Positions 42,102 to 49,936 of a stretch of 64,000 nt of DNA are shown here, one piece after another (the first letter of the stretch is position 1; every line of letters starts with the position of its first letter). Source of the stretch: CAZOOA01 sp964581355 (GTDB taxonomy: Bacteria; Bacillota; Dethiobacteria; DTU022; UBA8154); contig CAZOOA010000004.1 of NCBI GenBank assembly GCA_964581355.1, positions 26,767 through 90,766 on the forward strand, in the 5' to 3' direction. Under the pieces are notes generated by a model. The model was not told where the DNA came from. It saw only the letters and a program-made list of their open reading frames with translations, and did no database searches. The position numbers were made by a program, and so were the translations under genes.

Positions 42102-43097
42102 TTAAGGCATTACCGCTTTTAAAACTCGCTCAAAATTTCCGTAAAGTATTTTTCCAATCTCATCCTTAGAAAATCCCCTGGAAACAAGCCCACGGGTAAG
42201 GTTGGGCACATAAGAAGCATCATCCAGCCCTTCAACTGGATATGAAATCCCATCGAAATCAGAGCCGATTCCAACAGACTCTACACCTGCAACCCCAGCA
42301 ACATGTTCAAAGTGATCCAGCAATTTTTCCATAGAGGGGGAAGCCTGGTGAATAAAATCCGGGCAAAACGTCATCCCGACAACTCCCCCGTTTTGCTTTA
42401 AGCAGCGCAGTTGAGCATCGGAGAGGTTACGGGGATGGTCGCATATTTTTTTTGTATTTGCATGAGATACAATCGCAGGGCTCTCGGTTAAATCAAGCGC
42501 TTCATTGTATCCTTTTGTTCCAAGGTGAGCCAGGTCCACCAACATACCCAGGCGATTCATTTCCTTGATCACCTTTTTGCCCAATGGTGTTAAACCATTA
42601 TCGGTGTTGGCGCTTATTCCGGCAGCAAGCTGATTTTGATTGTTCCAGGTAAGGCCCAGTCCTCGGACTCCAAGGTTAAAAAACTCCTTTAGGTTTTGAA
42701 TGCTGCCTTCCAGGGCCTCCCCCCCTTCAATGGTAAGCAATGCACCTATTTTACTGCTTTGTTTAACCTTTTCCAGGTCTTTCCGGGAATATATGGTTTC
42801 CACTTGACCTGTTAGCTTTTCTATAGTGCTAAAATAATATTCCAAAAGTTGAAAACCCCTGCTGAATGCTCCAGTAACTCGAAACTTTTCTTCAATAAAT
42901 AAAGCAAAAAACTGCACCTTTATCCCCCCAGCCTCTAATCTGGGAAGGTCAACATGTCCACATTGATTATTGGATGTAAAATCATAATCTCCTTTTTCAC
43001 CAGTAAAGTTCTGGACTGTATCACAATGAGCATCAATAACCCTGCATTGAAAATGATAGCTCAGGATTTCGTCCTCTCCTGTAAAAATATACAACAA
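42102..43097 (-). CDS. Membrane dipeptidase, peptidase family M19
   Basis: 331 aa, zinc dipeptidase of the renal dipeptidase type. VIDAHCDTVQNF (metal ligands H, D near residues 24-26), LTIEGGEAL (bridging E), VDLAHLGTKGYNEAL, IVSHANTK and GIGSDFDGI are present. The enzyme cleaves dipeptides with free carboxyl ends. The start TTG at 43097, 8 nt after AAAGGAG, is chosen; the next ATG would cut conserved sequence. It ends 38 bases before the PHP gene and may share a transcript with it. Confidence 0.9.
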   Translation of the reverse strand: MLYIFTGEDEILSYHFQCRVIDAHCDTVQNFTGEKGDYDFTSNNQCGHVDLPRLEAGGIKVQFFALFIEEKFRVTGAFSRGFQLLEYYFSTIEKLTGQVETIYSRKDLEKVKQSSKIGALLTIEGGEALEGSIQNLKEFFNLGVRGLGLTWNNQNQLAAGISANTDNGLTPLGKKVIKEMNRLGMLVDLAHLGTKGYNEALDLTESPAIVSHANTKKICDHPRNLSDAQLRCLKQNGGVVGMTFCPDFIHQASPSMEKLLDHFEHVAGVAGVESVGIGSDFDGISYPVEGLDDASYVPNLTRGLVSRGFSKDEIGKILYGNFERVLKAVMP

Positions 43098-43133
43098 ATC
43101 AACTCCTTTTTCAAATAAATTATCACTCGCTTC

Positions 43134-43361
43134 AGTATGAAAATGGAGTTTCCGTTTCCCTGTATCGGCTCCGGTTATCTTCGCGGCAAAGCGCTAGGGC
43201 TCAGTTCAAGCTTCCGCCGGCCGACCTGCAAACTTAGGCATCCTGCCACGGTTGCAGGCGGCGGGCGTCCATGCCCGCCGGGCCGGCTCCCAGCTTTCAC
43301 TTTGCCAAGCGCTTTTAGCCGCTTGACAAAGTCGCCGATACAGGGAAAGCGGACCTTCTCC
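43134..43361. repeat. GC-rich element with inverted ends, MITE-like
   Basis: About 230 bases of distinctly higher GC. TTTCCCTGTATCGGC (43155-43169) and its exact complement (43334-43348) form inverted ends, extending imperfectly outward to 43145 and 43361. Inside, GCGGGC...GCCCGC (43261-43278) makes a central hairpin. The left end, 43134-43187, is nearly identical to 32141-32195 on the other strand. No coding capacity was seen. It fits a short non-autonomous mobile element or a structured RNA gene. Confidence 0.7.
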
Positions 43362-43407
43362 TGGCGGGAAACGGGTTTGAAAATTCATTTTGTCCCCTGT
43401 TGTAGCC

Positions 43408-43425
43408 CGTGAGGGCCGTGAGGGC
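43408..43425. repeat. Two 9-bp tandem repeats CGTGAGGGC
   Basis: CGTGAGGGC occurs twice directly, then CGTGGCGG, just beyond the GC-rich element. Small and probably part of the same foreign-composition patch. Confidence 0.6.
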
Positions 43426-43449
43426 CGTGGCGGTTAGTATGATAATAAT

Positions 43450-43485
43450 GCACAAAAAAACACACCTTTAAAAAGGAGTGTTAAA
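43450..43485 (-). terminator. Terminator after spoVS
   Basis: On the minus strand ACACTCC...GGTGTG with one mismatch encloses TTTTTAAA and is followed by TTTTTTTGTG. It lies about 65 bases past the spoVS stop. Confidence 0.6.
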
Positions 43486-43547
43486 TTGACTCGGCAATAG
43501 ATGCCATAATAAACTGGTTTTTGTGATCTGTAAACATTAATGATTTA

Positions 43548-43808
43548 TTAACGAGGCTCCACAATTAACTTGATCGCCGTTCTTTCCTCCCCATCAATTT
43601 GAATATCAGTAAATGCTGGGATACAAATTAAATCCATACCACTGGGAGCGACAAACCCTCTTGCAATAGCTACAGCTTTCACCGCTTGATTTAGTGCCCC
43701 GGCCCCGATTGCTTGGATCTCGGCCCCTCCTCGCTCTCGTAAAACCCCTGCTAAAGCGCCAGCCACAGAATTAGGATTGGATTTTGCTGAAACCTTTAAT
43801 ACTTCCAT
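43548..43808 (-). CDS. spoVS: Stage V sporulation protein S
   Basis: 86 aa, the length and sequence of SpoVS: MEVLKVSAKSNPNSVAGALA, GGAEIQAIGAGALNQAVKA and AIARGFVAPSG. It is needed for late spore development and acts as a small dimeric regulator (Alba-like fold). Its presence supports an endospore former. A sigma-H type promoter lies upstream (43866-43894) and AAAGGAGG precedes the ATG. Usually it lies near rny and ymdB; here a different gene sits between. Confidence 0.97.
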   Translation of the reverse strand: MEVLKVSAKSNPNSVAGALAGVLRERGGAEIQAIGAGALNQAVKAVAIARGFVAPSGMDLICIPAFTDIQIDGEERTAIKLIVEPR

Positions 43809-43865
43809 GAACTATTAGTACCTCCTTTGGGGAATCAATTAATTAGTATTTTATTTTATCATATA

Positions 43866-43894
43866 ATATTCTTCAACATTTAAAAATTTCCTTC
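43866..43894 (-). promoter_or_regulatory. Sigma-H promoter of spoVS
   Basis: On the minus strand GAAGGAAAT (43886-43894) and GAAGAATAT (43866-43874), separated by 11 bases, match the RnAGGAwWW - N11-12 - RnnGAATww consensus at every defined position. It gives a 5' leader of about 50 nt. In B. subtilis spoVS is under sigma-H. Confidence 0.8.
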
Positions 43895-43983
43895 TTTATT
43901 TTAAAAAATCTTTATATTCAACTAAGTTTAAAGTTTTCACAAATTTTTCACAGAAACAACTTGCTTGGTAGCGGCTTTTAATA

Positions 43984-44499
43984 CTACCGGTCAAACACAT
44001 ATACTTTTCCTGAGTCCCGAAAAGCGAACAAGTTTTCCTCCTGCTCTCCACCGTTTTTCCTGGAGAGCAGGCATTCATAGTAACTTTCTTCGTCCTTGGA
44101 AGTACTGCTGATGGGATAAGTCTCTCGGCTCAGATCGATAAACACATCACTTTGAAAGTGGCTTAAAACCAGACTGCAAGCCAAGCTAATTTCTTCCAGG
44201 GATATCCCCTCCTTTTCCCAGGTGGCCTCTAAAAGTGTCCAGGATTCAATGGAAGTTCTTTCTAATTTCGGAGCAGCATCTTCATTCTCTTTCAATTTGT
44301 TGTAAACATCCTGGCACTGTTGAAACAACTTTTGGAATCCTATGTATTCCCCTTTTTCAAGGGTTTTTTTCAACATAAAGGTAATCTTCAGCCTGGTTAC
44401 GGCGACATTGTAATATATTGTAAATATTTCGGGAAACTGCACCAGTAATGAAATTAAAAAATTAACCCGGGGCATATCTTCTGGGACCTGTTTCATCAT
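43984..44499 (-). CDS. Hypothetical protein between rny and spoVS
   Basis: 171 aa, predicted soluble and mostly helical, without a recognised family. The N-terminal half (about 1-80) is amphipathic; a later part carries SIESWTLLEATWEKEG and SLEEISLACSLVLSHF, perhaps a helical bundle. A short hairpin (GGTAG...CTACC, 43971-43992) follows the stop region. The surrounding order in other Firmicutes usually has ymdB here. GAGGAGCG lies upstream of the ATG. Whether this replaces ymdB in function is unknown. Confidence 0.6.
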   Translation of the reverse strand: MMKQVPEDMPRVNFLISLLVQFPEIFTIYYNVAVTRLKITFMLKKTLEKGEYIGFQKLFQQCQDVYNKLKENEDAAPKLERTSIESWTLLEATWEKEGISLEEISLACSLVLSHFQSDVFIDLSRETYPISSTSKDEESYYECLLSRKNGGEQEENLFAFRDSGKVYVFDR

Positions 44500-44640
44500 T
44501 CATCTTCGCTCCTCATGGATTGACCCTAACACCCTGCTCCAGGCTTCCATCTCCTTTTAACTTGCTCTGGCCGGTCAGGGTTTAGGACTGCTGGGTGTTT
44601 GAGAATAACTATTCCATACATAGGCGAGGAAATCCTTCTG

Positions 44641-44669
44641 TAAAAAGAAAAAAGTGCCTTGCGGCACTT
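44641..44669 (-). terminator. Terminator after rny
   Basis: On the minus strand AAGTGCC-GCAA-GGCACTT is followed by TTTTTCTTTTT. It lies about 30 bases past the rny stop, ending that transcript. Confidence 0.9.
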
Positions 44670-44698
44670 ATTACCAAATACAACGAAAATGTTTTTTT

Positions 44699-46237
44699 TT
44701 ACTTTGCATATTCTACGGATCTGGTTTCCCTAATCACTGTCACTTTAATCTGGCCGGGATACTCTAATTCATTTTCTATTTTTTTAACGATATCACGGGC
44801 AACCCGGTTGGCTGTCAGGTCATCAATTTTATCAGGTTTAACCATAATCCTGATCTCTCTTCCTGCCTGGATGGCGAAAGCTTTGTCTACACCATCGAAA
44901 GAATCCGCAATTTCTTCCAGTTTCTCCAACCTCTTGATGTAAGCTTCCAGCGTTTCCCTTCTGGCCCCAGGCCTTGCAGCGGAAATTGCGTCAGAGGCTT
45001 GAATCAGGACTGCTTCCATGGTTTGAGGTTCTACATCGCCGTGGTGGGCTGCTATGGCATTTGTTACTTCAGGCGACTCTCGATGTTTCTTGGCCAGCTC
45101 TGCACCGTTAAACACATGAGGGCCTTCTGTTTCCTGGTCCAAGGCTTTGCCAATATCATGGAGCAATCCTGACCGCTTGGCCATTTTCACATCAAGGCCC
45201 AATTCGGATGCCATGATTCCGGCCAGGTGGGCCACTTCAATGGAATGCTTGAGAACATTTTGTCCATAACTGGTGCGGAATTTTAGGCGGCCCAGCATAC
45301 GTACCAATTCAGAGTGAAGCCCGTGTACCCCTACTTCAAAGGCTGCCTGTTCGCCTTCTTCACGAATTAAGACCTCTACTTCCTGGGTTGCTTTTTCCAC
45401 CATTTCCTCGATTCTCGCCGGGTGGATTCTACCATCCACTATGAGCTTTTCCAGGGCCAGGCGGGCAATTTCTCTGCGGATGGGATCAAATCCTGATAAA
45501 ATAACGGCTTCAGGTGTATCGTCAATGATCAAGTCAATTCCTGTCAGTGTCTCCAGGGTCCTGATGTTTCTACCTTCACGGCCGATAATCCGGCCTTTCA
45601 TTTCATCGTTAGGCAGGTTTACAACAGATACGGTTGATTCAGACACGTGGTCTGCTGCACAACGCTGTATGGCCTGTGTGATAATATCCCTGGCTTTTCG
45701 TTCCCCTTCCTCCTTGGCCCGCTGCTCAACATCCTTAATCATTTGGGCGATCTCATGTTGAATTTCATCTTCCACCCTCTTTAGGATGATATCTTTGGCA
45801 TCTTCCGTAGAAAGACCAGAAATTCGTTCCAGCTCAGCCAACTGTTCGTTCAAGGTGTCATTCAGTTTCTTCTGGATGTTTTGGGTTTCTTCTTCCCGTT
45901 TCTTTAGTTCATCTTCTTTCTTTTCCAGGTAGGCAGTTTTCTTATCAACTGCTTCTTCTTTTTGTTGAATCCGACGGTCCAGACGCTGTAGTTCGGAGCG
46001 TCTCTCTTTAATTTCTTTTTCCAATTCGTTTCTTAAGCGGTGGACCTCTTCTTTGGCTTCAATTATTTTTTCTTTTTTTAACGACTGGGCTTTTTCCTCA
46101 GCGTCCTCAACAACTTTTTTGGCCGCATCCTCGGCCGAGGCAATTTTTGCTTCAGCAAAATACTTGCGAATAAAATACCCAGCGCCCAAACCGATTAGTA
46201 TTCCAATAATTCCTATAATAATTGTTAACGCTTCCAA
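44699..46237 (-). CDS. rny: Ribonuclease Y
   Basis: 512 aa, normal RNase Y length. One N-terminal membrane helix (about residues 4-25), a long coiled coil (about 30-200), a KH domain (about 205-270, GRIIGREGRNIRTLE) and an HD domain with HSIEVAHLAG and HDIGKALD metal motifs. It starts mRNA decay at the membrane. The start is TTG at 46237, about 12 nt from AGGAGGTGA. It is followed by a terminator and preceded by 416 bases of noncoding sequence with hairpins. Conserved position beside recA supports the call. Confidence 0.96.
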   Translation of the reverse strand: MEALTIIIGIIGILIGLGAGYFIRKYFAEAKIASAEDAAKKVVEDAEEKAQSLKKEKIIEAKEEVHRLRNELEKEIKERRSELQRLDRRIQQKEEAVDKKTAYLEKKEDELKKREEETQNIQKKLNDTLNEQLAELERISGLSTEDAKDIILKRVEDEIQHEIAQMIKDVEQRAKEEGERKARDIITQAIQRCAADHVSESTVSVVNLPNDEMKGRIIGREGRNIRTLETLTGIDLIIDDTPEAVILSGFDPIRREIARLALEKLIVDGRIHPARIEEMVEKATQEVEVLIREEGEQAAFEVGVHGLHSELVRMLGRLKFRTSYGQNVLKHSIEVAHLAGIMASELGLDVKMAKRSGLLHDIGKALDQETEGPHVFNGAELAKKHRESPEVTNAIAAHHGDVEPQTMEAVLIQASDAISAARPGARRETLEAYIKRLEKLEEIADSFDGVDKAFAIQAGREIRIMVKPDKIDDLTANRVARDIVKKIENELEYPGQIKVTVIRETRSVEYAK

Positions 46238-46653
46238 CCTGTAATCTTCACCTCCTGATGTTTAGTTATGGTTGCTGCTTTGTTGATAAACAAACAAAAA
46301 TAAGCTGTGAGCTCACAGCTTAAAATAGAAATGCCCATAACAAACCCAAAAACATACGTTTGGGTTTCAAATTTTGAATTTATAATTAAAGCCATACTCC
46401 TCAAGCCCAATTTTTATGGCCAATATAAAATCATCTACAAAATGGTCACATCTATTATAAGCAGAATGCCTCACATTTTACTAATTCTTACTTTTTACTC
46501 TTTAATTTTATCCTTTTAATTAGTTTATGTCAAGTGATAAAAATTTTACGGTCACCCTGTTACGAGACCCAATGGATGTCACAACGAAATCTTGCAAATC
46601 AAATACCAAGCTATTCCCTGGACCCGTTTTGCGGGCCAGATAATTTTCATTTC
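46238..46653. other. Intergenic region between recA and rny
   Basis: 416 AT-rich bases. It holds the palindromic terminator at 46290-46322 and a second hairpin, AAACCC...GGGTTT (about 46338-46366). No gene seen. The rny promoter is probably in the lower part but was not fixed. Confidence 0.5.
46290..46322 (-). terminator. Palindromic terminator downstream of recA
   Basis: A perfect 20-bp palindrome, AAGCTGTGAG/CTCACAGCTT (46302-46321), followed on the minus strand by ATTTTTGTTTG. It is either the recA terminator or an attenuator before rny. Confidence 0.75.
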
Positions 46654-47715
46654 CTATTCCACTTTTTCCTCCTGAGTTCCTTCAGTTTGCTGTTCTTTCT
46701 GATTGTTTTCCGCTTTGGAGTTCCGGGTATTTTCCGGTAGATCAAAGCGGGAACGCAGCTGGGCTTCAAGTTCATTTTTCATATCCTGGTTTTCCTTTAA
46801 AAACTCGCGGACATTTTCTCGCCCCTGGCCCAACCTTTCATCTCCATAAGAATACCATGCCCCGCTCTTTTTGACGATATCCAGTTCCAGCGCCATATCC
46901 AGGATACAGCCTTCATTAGAAATACCCTGGCCGTAGATAATATCGAAATCAGCCTGCCTAAAAGGAGGCGCCACTTTGTTTTTGACAACTTTCGCCCGGG
47001 TGCGGTTGCCAATTACCTCGTTGCCCTGCTTCAAGGCTTCCATCCTGCGAATATCCAACCGAACGGACGCATAAAATTTCAACGCCCTGCCACCGGGGGT
47101 TGTTTCCGGGTTACCAAACATTACCCCTACTTTTTCCCTCATCTGGTTGATAAATATGGCTGAAGTGTGGGATTTACTGATAGCACCGGAGAGTTTCCTC
47201 ATGGCCTGGGACATTAACCTGGCCTGGAGCCCCACATGAGAGTCTCCCATTTCCCCCTCAATTTCGGCGCGGGGAACCAGGGCTGCCACCGAGTCTACAA
47301 CCAGAATATCAATGGCCCCGCTTCTAACCAGTGCTTCCGCTATTTCCAGCGCCTGCTCCCCCGTATCCGGTTGGGAAACCAATAGTTCATCCACATTGAC
47401 ACCCAGGTTCCTGGCGTAAACCGGGTCCAGTGCATGTTCAGCATCGATAAATGCAGCATAACCCCCATTTTTCTGCGCTTCTGCGACGGCATGCAAAGCG
47501 ACCGTAGTCTTGCCTGATGATTCAGGCCCAAACACTTCTATTACACGTCCCCTGGGAAGGCCACCCACTCCCAGGGCAATATCCAGAGGCAAGGCCCCTG
47601 TGGGTATAACAGCTATATTGGCCTTGGTGTCTGAGCCCAACTTCATAATGGACCCTTTGCCAAACTGTTTTTCTATTTGAAGCAGTGCAACATCCAGCGC
47701 CTTTTTTTTCTCCAT
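46654..47715 (-). CDS. recA: RecA recombinase
   Basis: 353 aa. Walker A GPESSGKTT (63-71), Walker B ILVVDSVAAL, the L1/L2 DNA loops region (IFINQMREKVGVMFGNPETTPGG) and an acidic, glutamine-rich C-terminus. It binds single-stranded DNA, drives homologous pairing and triggers LexA self-cleavage. GGAGGAG precedes the ATG. A near-consensus LexA box lies in the promoter. The neighbour order pgsA - [four genes] - recA - rny departs from the Firmicutes norm. Confidence 0.98.
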   Translation of the reverse strand: MEKKKALDVALLQIEKQFGKGSIMKLGSDTKANIAVIPTGALPLDIALGVGGLPRGRVIEVFGPESSGKTTVALHAVAEAQKNGGYAAFIDAEHALDPVYARNLGVNVDELLVSQPDTGEQALEIAEALVRSGAIDILVVDSVAALVPRAEIEGEMGDSHVGLQARLMSQAMRKLSGAISKSHTSAIFINQMREKVGVMFGNPETTPGGRALKFYASVRLDIRRMEALKQGNEVIGNRTRAKVVKNKVAPPFRQADFDIIYGQGISNEGCILDMALELDIVKKSGAWYSYGDERLGQGRENVREFLKENQDMKNELEAQLRSRFDLPENTRNSKAENNQKEQQTEGTQEEKVE

Positions 47716-47769
47716 AATCTTCCAACTCCTCCTTGTGAATTAAATTTAATGGTTTTTATTCTTAGAATT

Positions 47770-47783
47770 AGAACGCTTGTTTG
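47770..47783 (-). promoter_or_regulatory. LexA (DinR-type) box upstream of recA
   Basis: On the minus strand CAAACAAGCGTTCT matches the Gram-positive SOS box CGAACRNRYGTTYC at 12 of 14 positions. It lies just downstream of a TATAAT -10 hexamer (47792-47797). Bound LexA would block transcription start. Confidence 0.65.
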
Positions 47784-47833
47784 TTCATCGTATTATATTA
47801 ATTCTTGATCAACTCAAAAATTCCTGCTTCGAG

Positions 47834-48382
47834 TCAGCTTTTTAAAAAAAATTCTTTGACCGGCTGATAAACTGGACCTGAAGCGTGCAGTGTGCTCTTC
47901 ATTAAAAAAAAACGGTCAATATACTGCCAGTTTGCACAGGAAATATTTTCTGAAAACACTCCTCTATCCATGGCTAAGGGTTCATTTTTTTTGCGACGAG
48001 CCAGGGTTAAGTGAGGCTGAAAACGTTTTTCCTTTTTCACTTGAAAAGGGAGTTTGTTTTGAATAAACGCATGAATTTTCCTCAATTCTTCTGCTCCTTG
48101 ATCAACCCCCAGCCATAAAACCCGGGGATTTTTTTCACCGGGGAAGGCTCCAATCCCCTGGAAAGAAATATAAAAAGGTTGCAACTTGTGGGGTGGGGGT
48201 TGCAGAGCTGTTTCCAGTTCAAGGACCTGGCTGTCAGTTATTTCACCTAAAAACTTGAGCGTGATATGCATTCTTTCTGGATTCACCCAGCGAAACCCTT
48301 CTATTTTTTTTAATTGGTTCTGTATCCAACCAACTTCCTGGCGCAGTTTTTCATCCAGGTTCACTGATAAAAAAGCCCTCAA
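47834..48382 (-). CDS. thpR: RNA 2',3'-cyclic phosphodiesterase
   Basis: 182 aa, 2H phosphoesterase family (ThpR/LigT). The two catalytic motifs are HITLKFLG (about residue 42) and HLTLARR (about 122). It opens 2',3'-cyclic phosphates. The start is TTG at 48382, 7 nt after AAGGAGG; a frame with ATG at 48400 overlaps that site. It lies between recA and a membrane metallophosphoesterase gene. In other Clostridia thpR often sits beside cinA-recA; cinA is not here. Confidence 0.85.
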   Translation of the reverse strand: MRAFLSVNLDEKLRQEVGWIQNQLKKIEGFRWVNPERMHITLKFLGEITDSQVLELETALQPPPHKLQPFYISFQGIGAFPGEKNPRVLWLGVDQGAEELRKIHAFIQNKLPFQVKKEKRFQPHLTLARRKKNEPLAMDRGVFSENISCANWQYIDRFFLMKSTLHASGPVYQPVKEFFLKS

Positions 48383-48447
48383 AAGAAGTCCTCCTTCCAT
48401 ACCTTCCCTTCATCTTACCAGATTGAACATCCTTTCTGCAATCCAGT

Positions 48448-49824
48448 TTATTCCTGGAATTGATGGCGTTCAAAACGATATGATAAAGGGAAATGACTGA
48501 TACTAATATAATCAGCCACCTGTAGAGTCATTTTATTATTGTTTTCTTCTGGCTGAAGCTGCAGTAAAAACAAGCTGAAATCAATTTTTTTGTTTTGGAT
48601 GCCCCGAATCCCGGAAGCCCCTGTAGTTCCAGCATTTATTTCCACGTAATTTTCTTGCTTTTCGATATACGCTCTATGAACGTGGCCGGAAAGTAATAGA
48701 CGGTTTTTGCTTTTGACGTATCGCAGCAATTTAGAATTGTGGACTGCAATAATATCTATATCCTTTCTGTTTTTTACCATTCGCTCCAATTTTCGGGCAT
48801 ATTGCTCCAATTCTTTTTCAGTCGCAGACATTTGAGTTGAGGCAGAAGCAGGGTCAGCAATCCCTGCGATGGTTACTCCAGCAATTTCTATAACATCCTT
48901 CTCCAGGACAATCACGTTGCTATCACTGTGTTTTAAAAAATCAATAACCGCAGGAGATTCATGGTTGCCCGGCACAAAGACATAAGGAAGCTCGAGCTTT
49001 TTAATGCTGTTTAACATGTGCTCCGCTTCTAAAACAGTCCCGTAGTCAACCAGATCGCCTGTATCGATGATCAGATCAGCATCTGACTGGTCGACAACTT
49101 GCTCAATAAAACGAAATGCCGCCGGGTTGTTATGAATATCGGACGCGTGCAGAATTTTGATATTTTTTGTATCAATACCAGTGTACGGGGTCATTTCTTC
49201 CTTTAAAGTGGAAATGCTTTTTATCACTGCAGACAACTGTTCTCCTAAATCGCTTACAAACTCAAATCCATCACTGGCGATATTGGAAAGATGGGGAACT
49301 GCCTGAAGAGTCCCTTCAAATTTCCCTTCAACAAGCTGATCTGTTTGATATGAGATAAATATGGAAGACAGAAGAAAGAGAAACACCAGGCTGTTTAAAC
49401 AGCCTAAATAGAGGAGATGAACTCTTCGAAATAATTGTTGTTGGAACAGCAGACTTGTACCTGCACCAACAAGAAAAGCCAGTAGAACAATTAGAGCAGA
49501 ATACTGCACCAGGTTTTGTTTTAGAGGATTGCTTAGTTCACCGATATAGTCCTGCCAGGAATGAGTTTTTGCCGTTTCAGCAAAAAGGGCATCAAAGTTG
49601 ATATCTTGTACATAGTGGTGGATCTCCAGGGGAGGGATATGGGTATTGGCAATATATTGGCCAAAGGGTGAAAGATGAACGATTGTTTCACCCTTACCAG
49701 AAACCACTATTTTGATTGCATATTCAAAAGGCCCGGCCGTAAAAGTAACCGGACCCATAAAATTCAGTATAATCGCCATAATAAGTGCCGCGGATAATAA
49801 TTGTACATGTAAATTGGTCCGCAC
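48448..49824 (-). CDS. Membrane-anchored metallophosphoesterase
   Basis: 458 aa. Two N-terminal membrane helices (about residues 8-28 and 105-130) and a third (about 137-160) precede a calcineurin-like domain (about 220-435) with ILHASDIHNN, DTGDLVDYG, VPGNHESP, VHNSKLL and GHVHRAY, the full metal motif set. The domain faces one side of the membrane, probably cytoplasmic or outside; topology is not settled by sequence. Start is a GTG at 49824 with AGGGGATGAAG before it. It belongs to the four-gene insertion between pgsA and recA; substrate is unknown. Confidence 0.75.
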   Translation of the reverse strand: MRTNLHVQLLSAALIMAIILNFMGPVTFTAGPFEYAIKIVVSGKGETIVHLSPFGQYIANTHIPPLEIHHYVQDINFDALFAETAKTHSWQDYIGELSNPLKQNLVQYSALIVLLAFLVGAGTSLLFQQQLFRRVHLLYLGCLNSLVFLFLLSSIFISYQTDQLVEGKFEGTLQAVPHLSNIASDGFEFVSDLGEQLSAVIKSISTLKEEMTPYTGIDTKNIKILHASDIHNNPAAFRFIEQVVDQSDADLIIDTGDLVDYGTVLEAEHMLNSIKKLELPYVFVPGNHESPAVIDFLKHSDSNVIVLEKDVIEIAGVTIAGIADPASASTQMSATEKELEQYARKLERMVKNRKDIDIIAVHNSKLLRYVKSKNRLLLSGHVHRAYIEKQENYVEINAGTTGASGIRGIQNKKIDFSLFLLQLQPEENNNKMTLQVADYISISHFPLSYRFERHQFQE

Positions 49825-49936
49825 CGGACTTCATCCCCTACTCAAACCTATAATTATCCTGGTCAAAGAACTCAACAGAAAGAAATAATAACAGTTTCAT
49901 GCTGCCCTTTTGTCCTGCTTCCATGCTCCCATAGGG

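Noticed and set aside
43134..43440. tRNA or rRNA gene in the GC-rich patch
   Set aside because: No cloverleaf, no conserved TTCGAATC arm and no rRNA signature were found.
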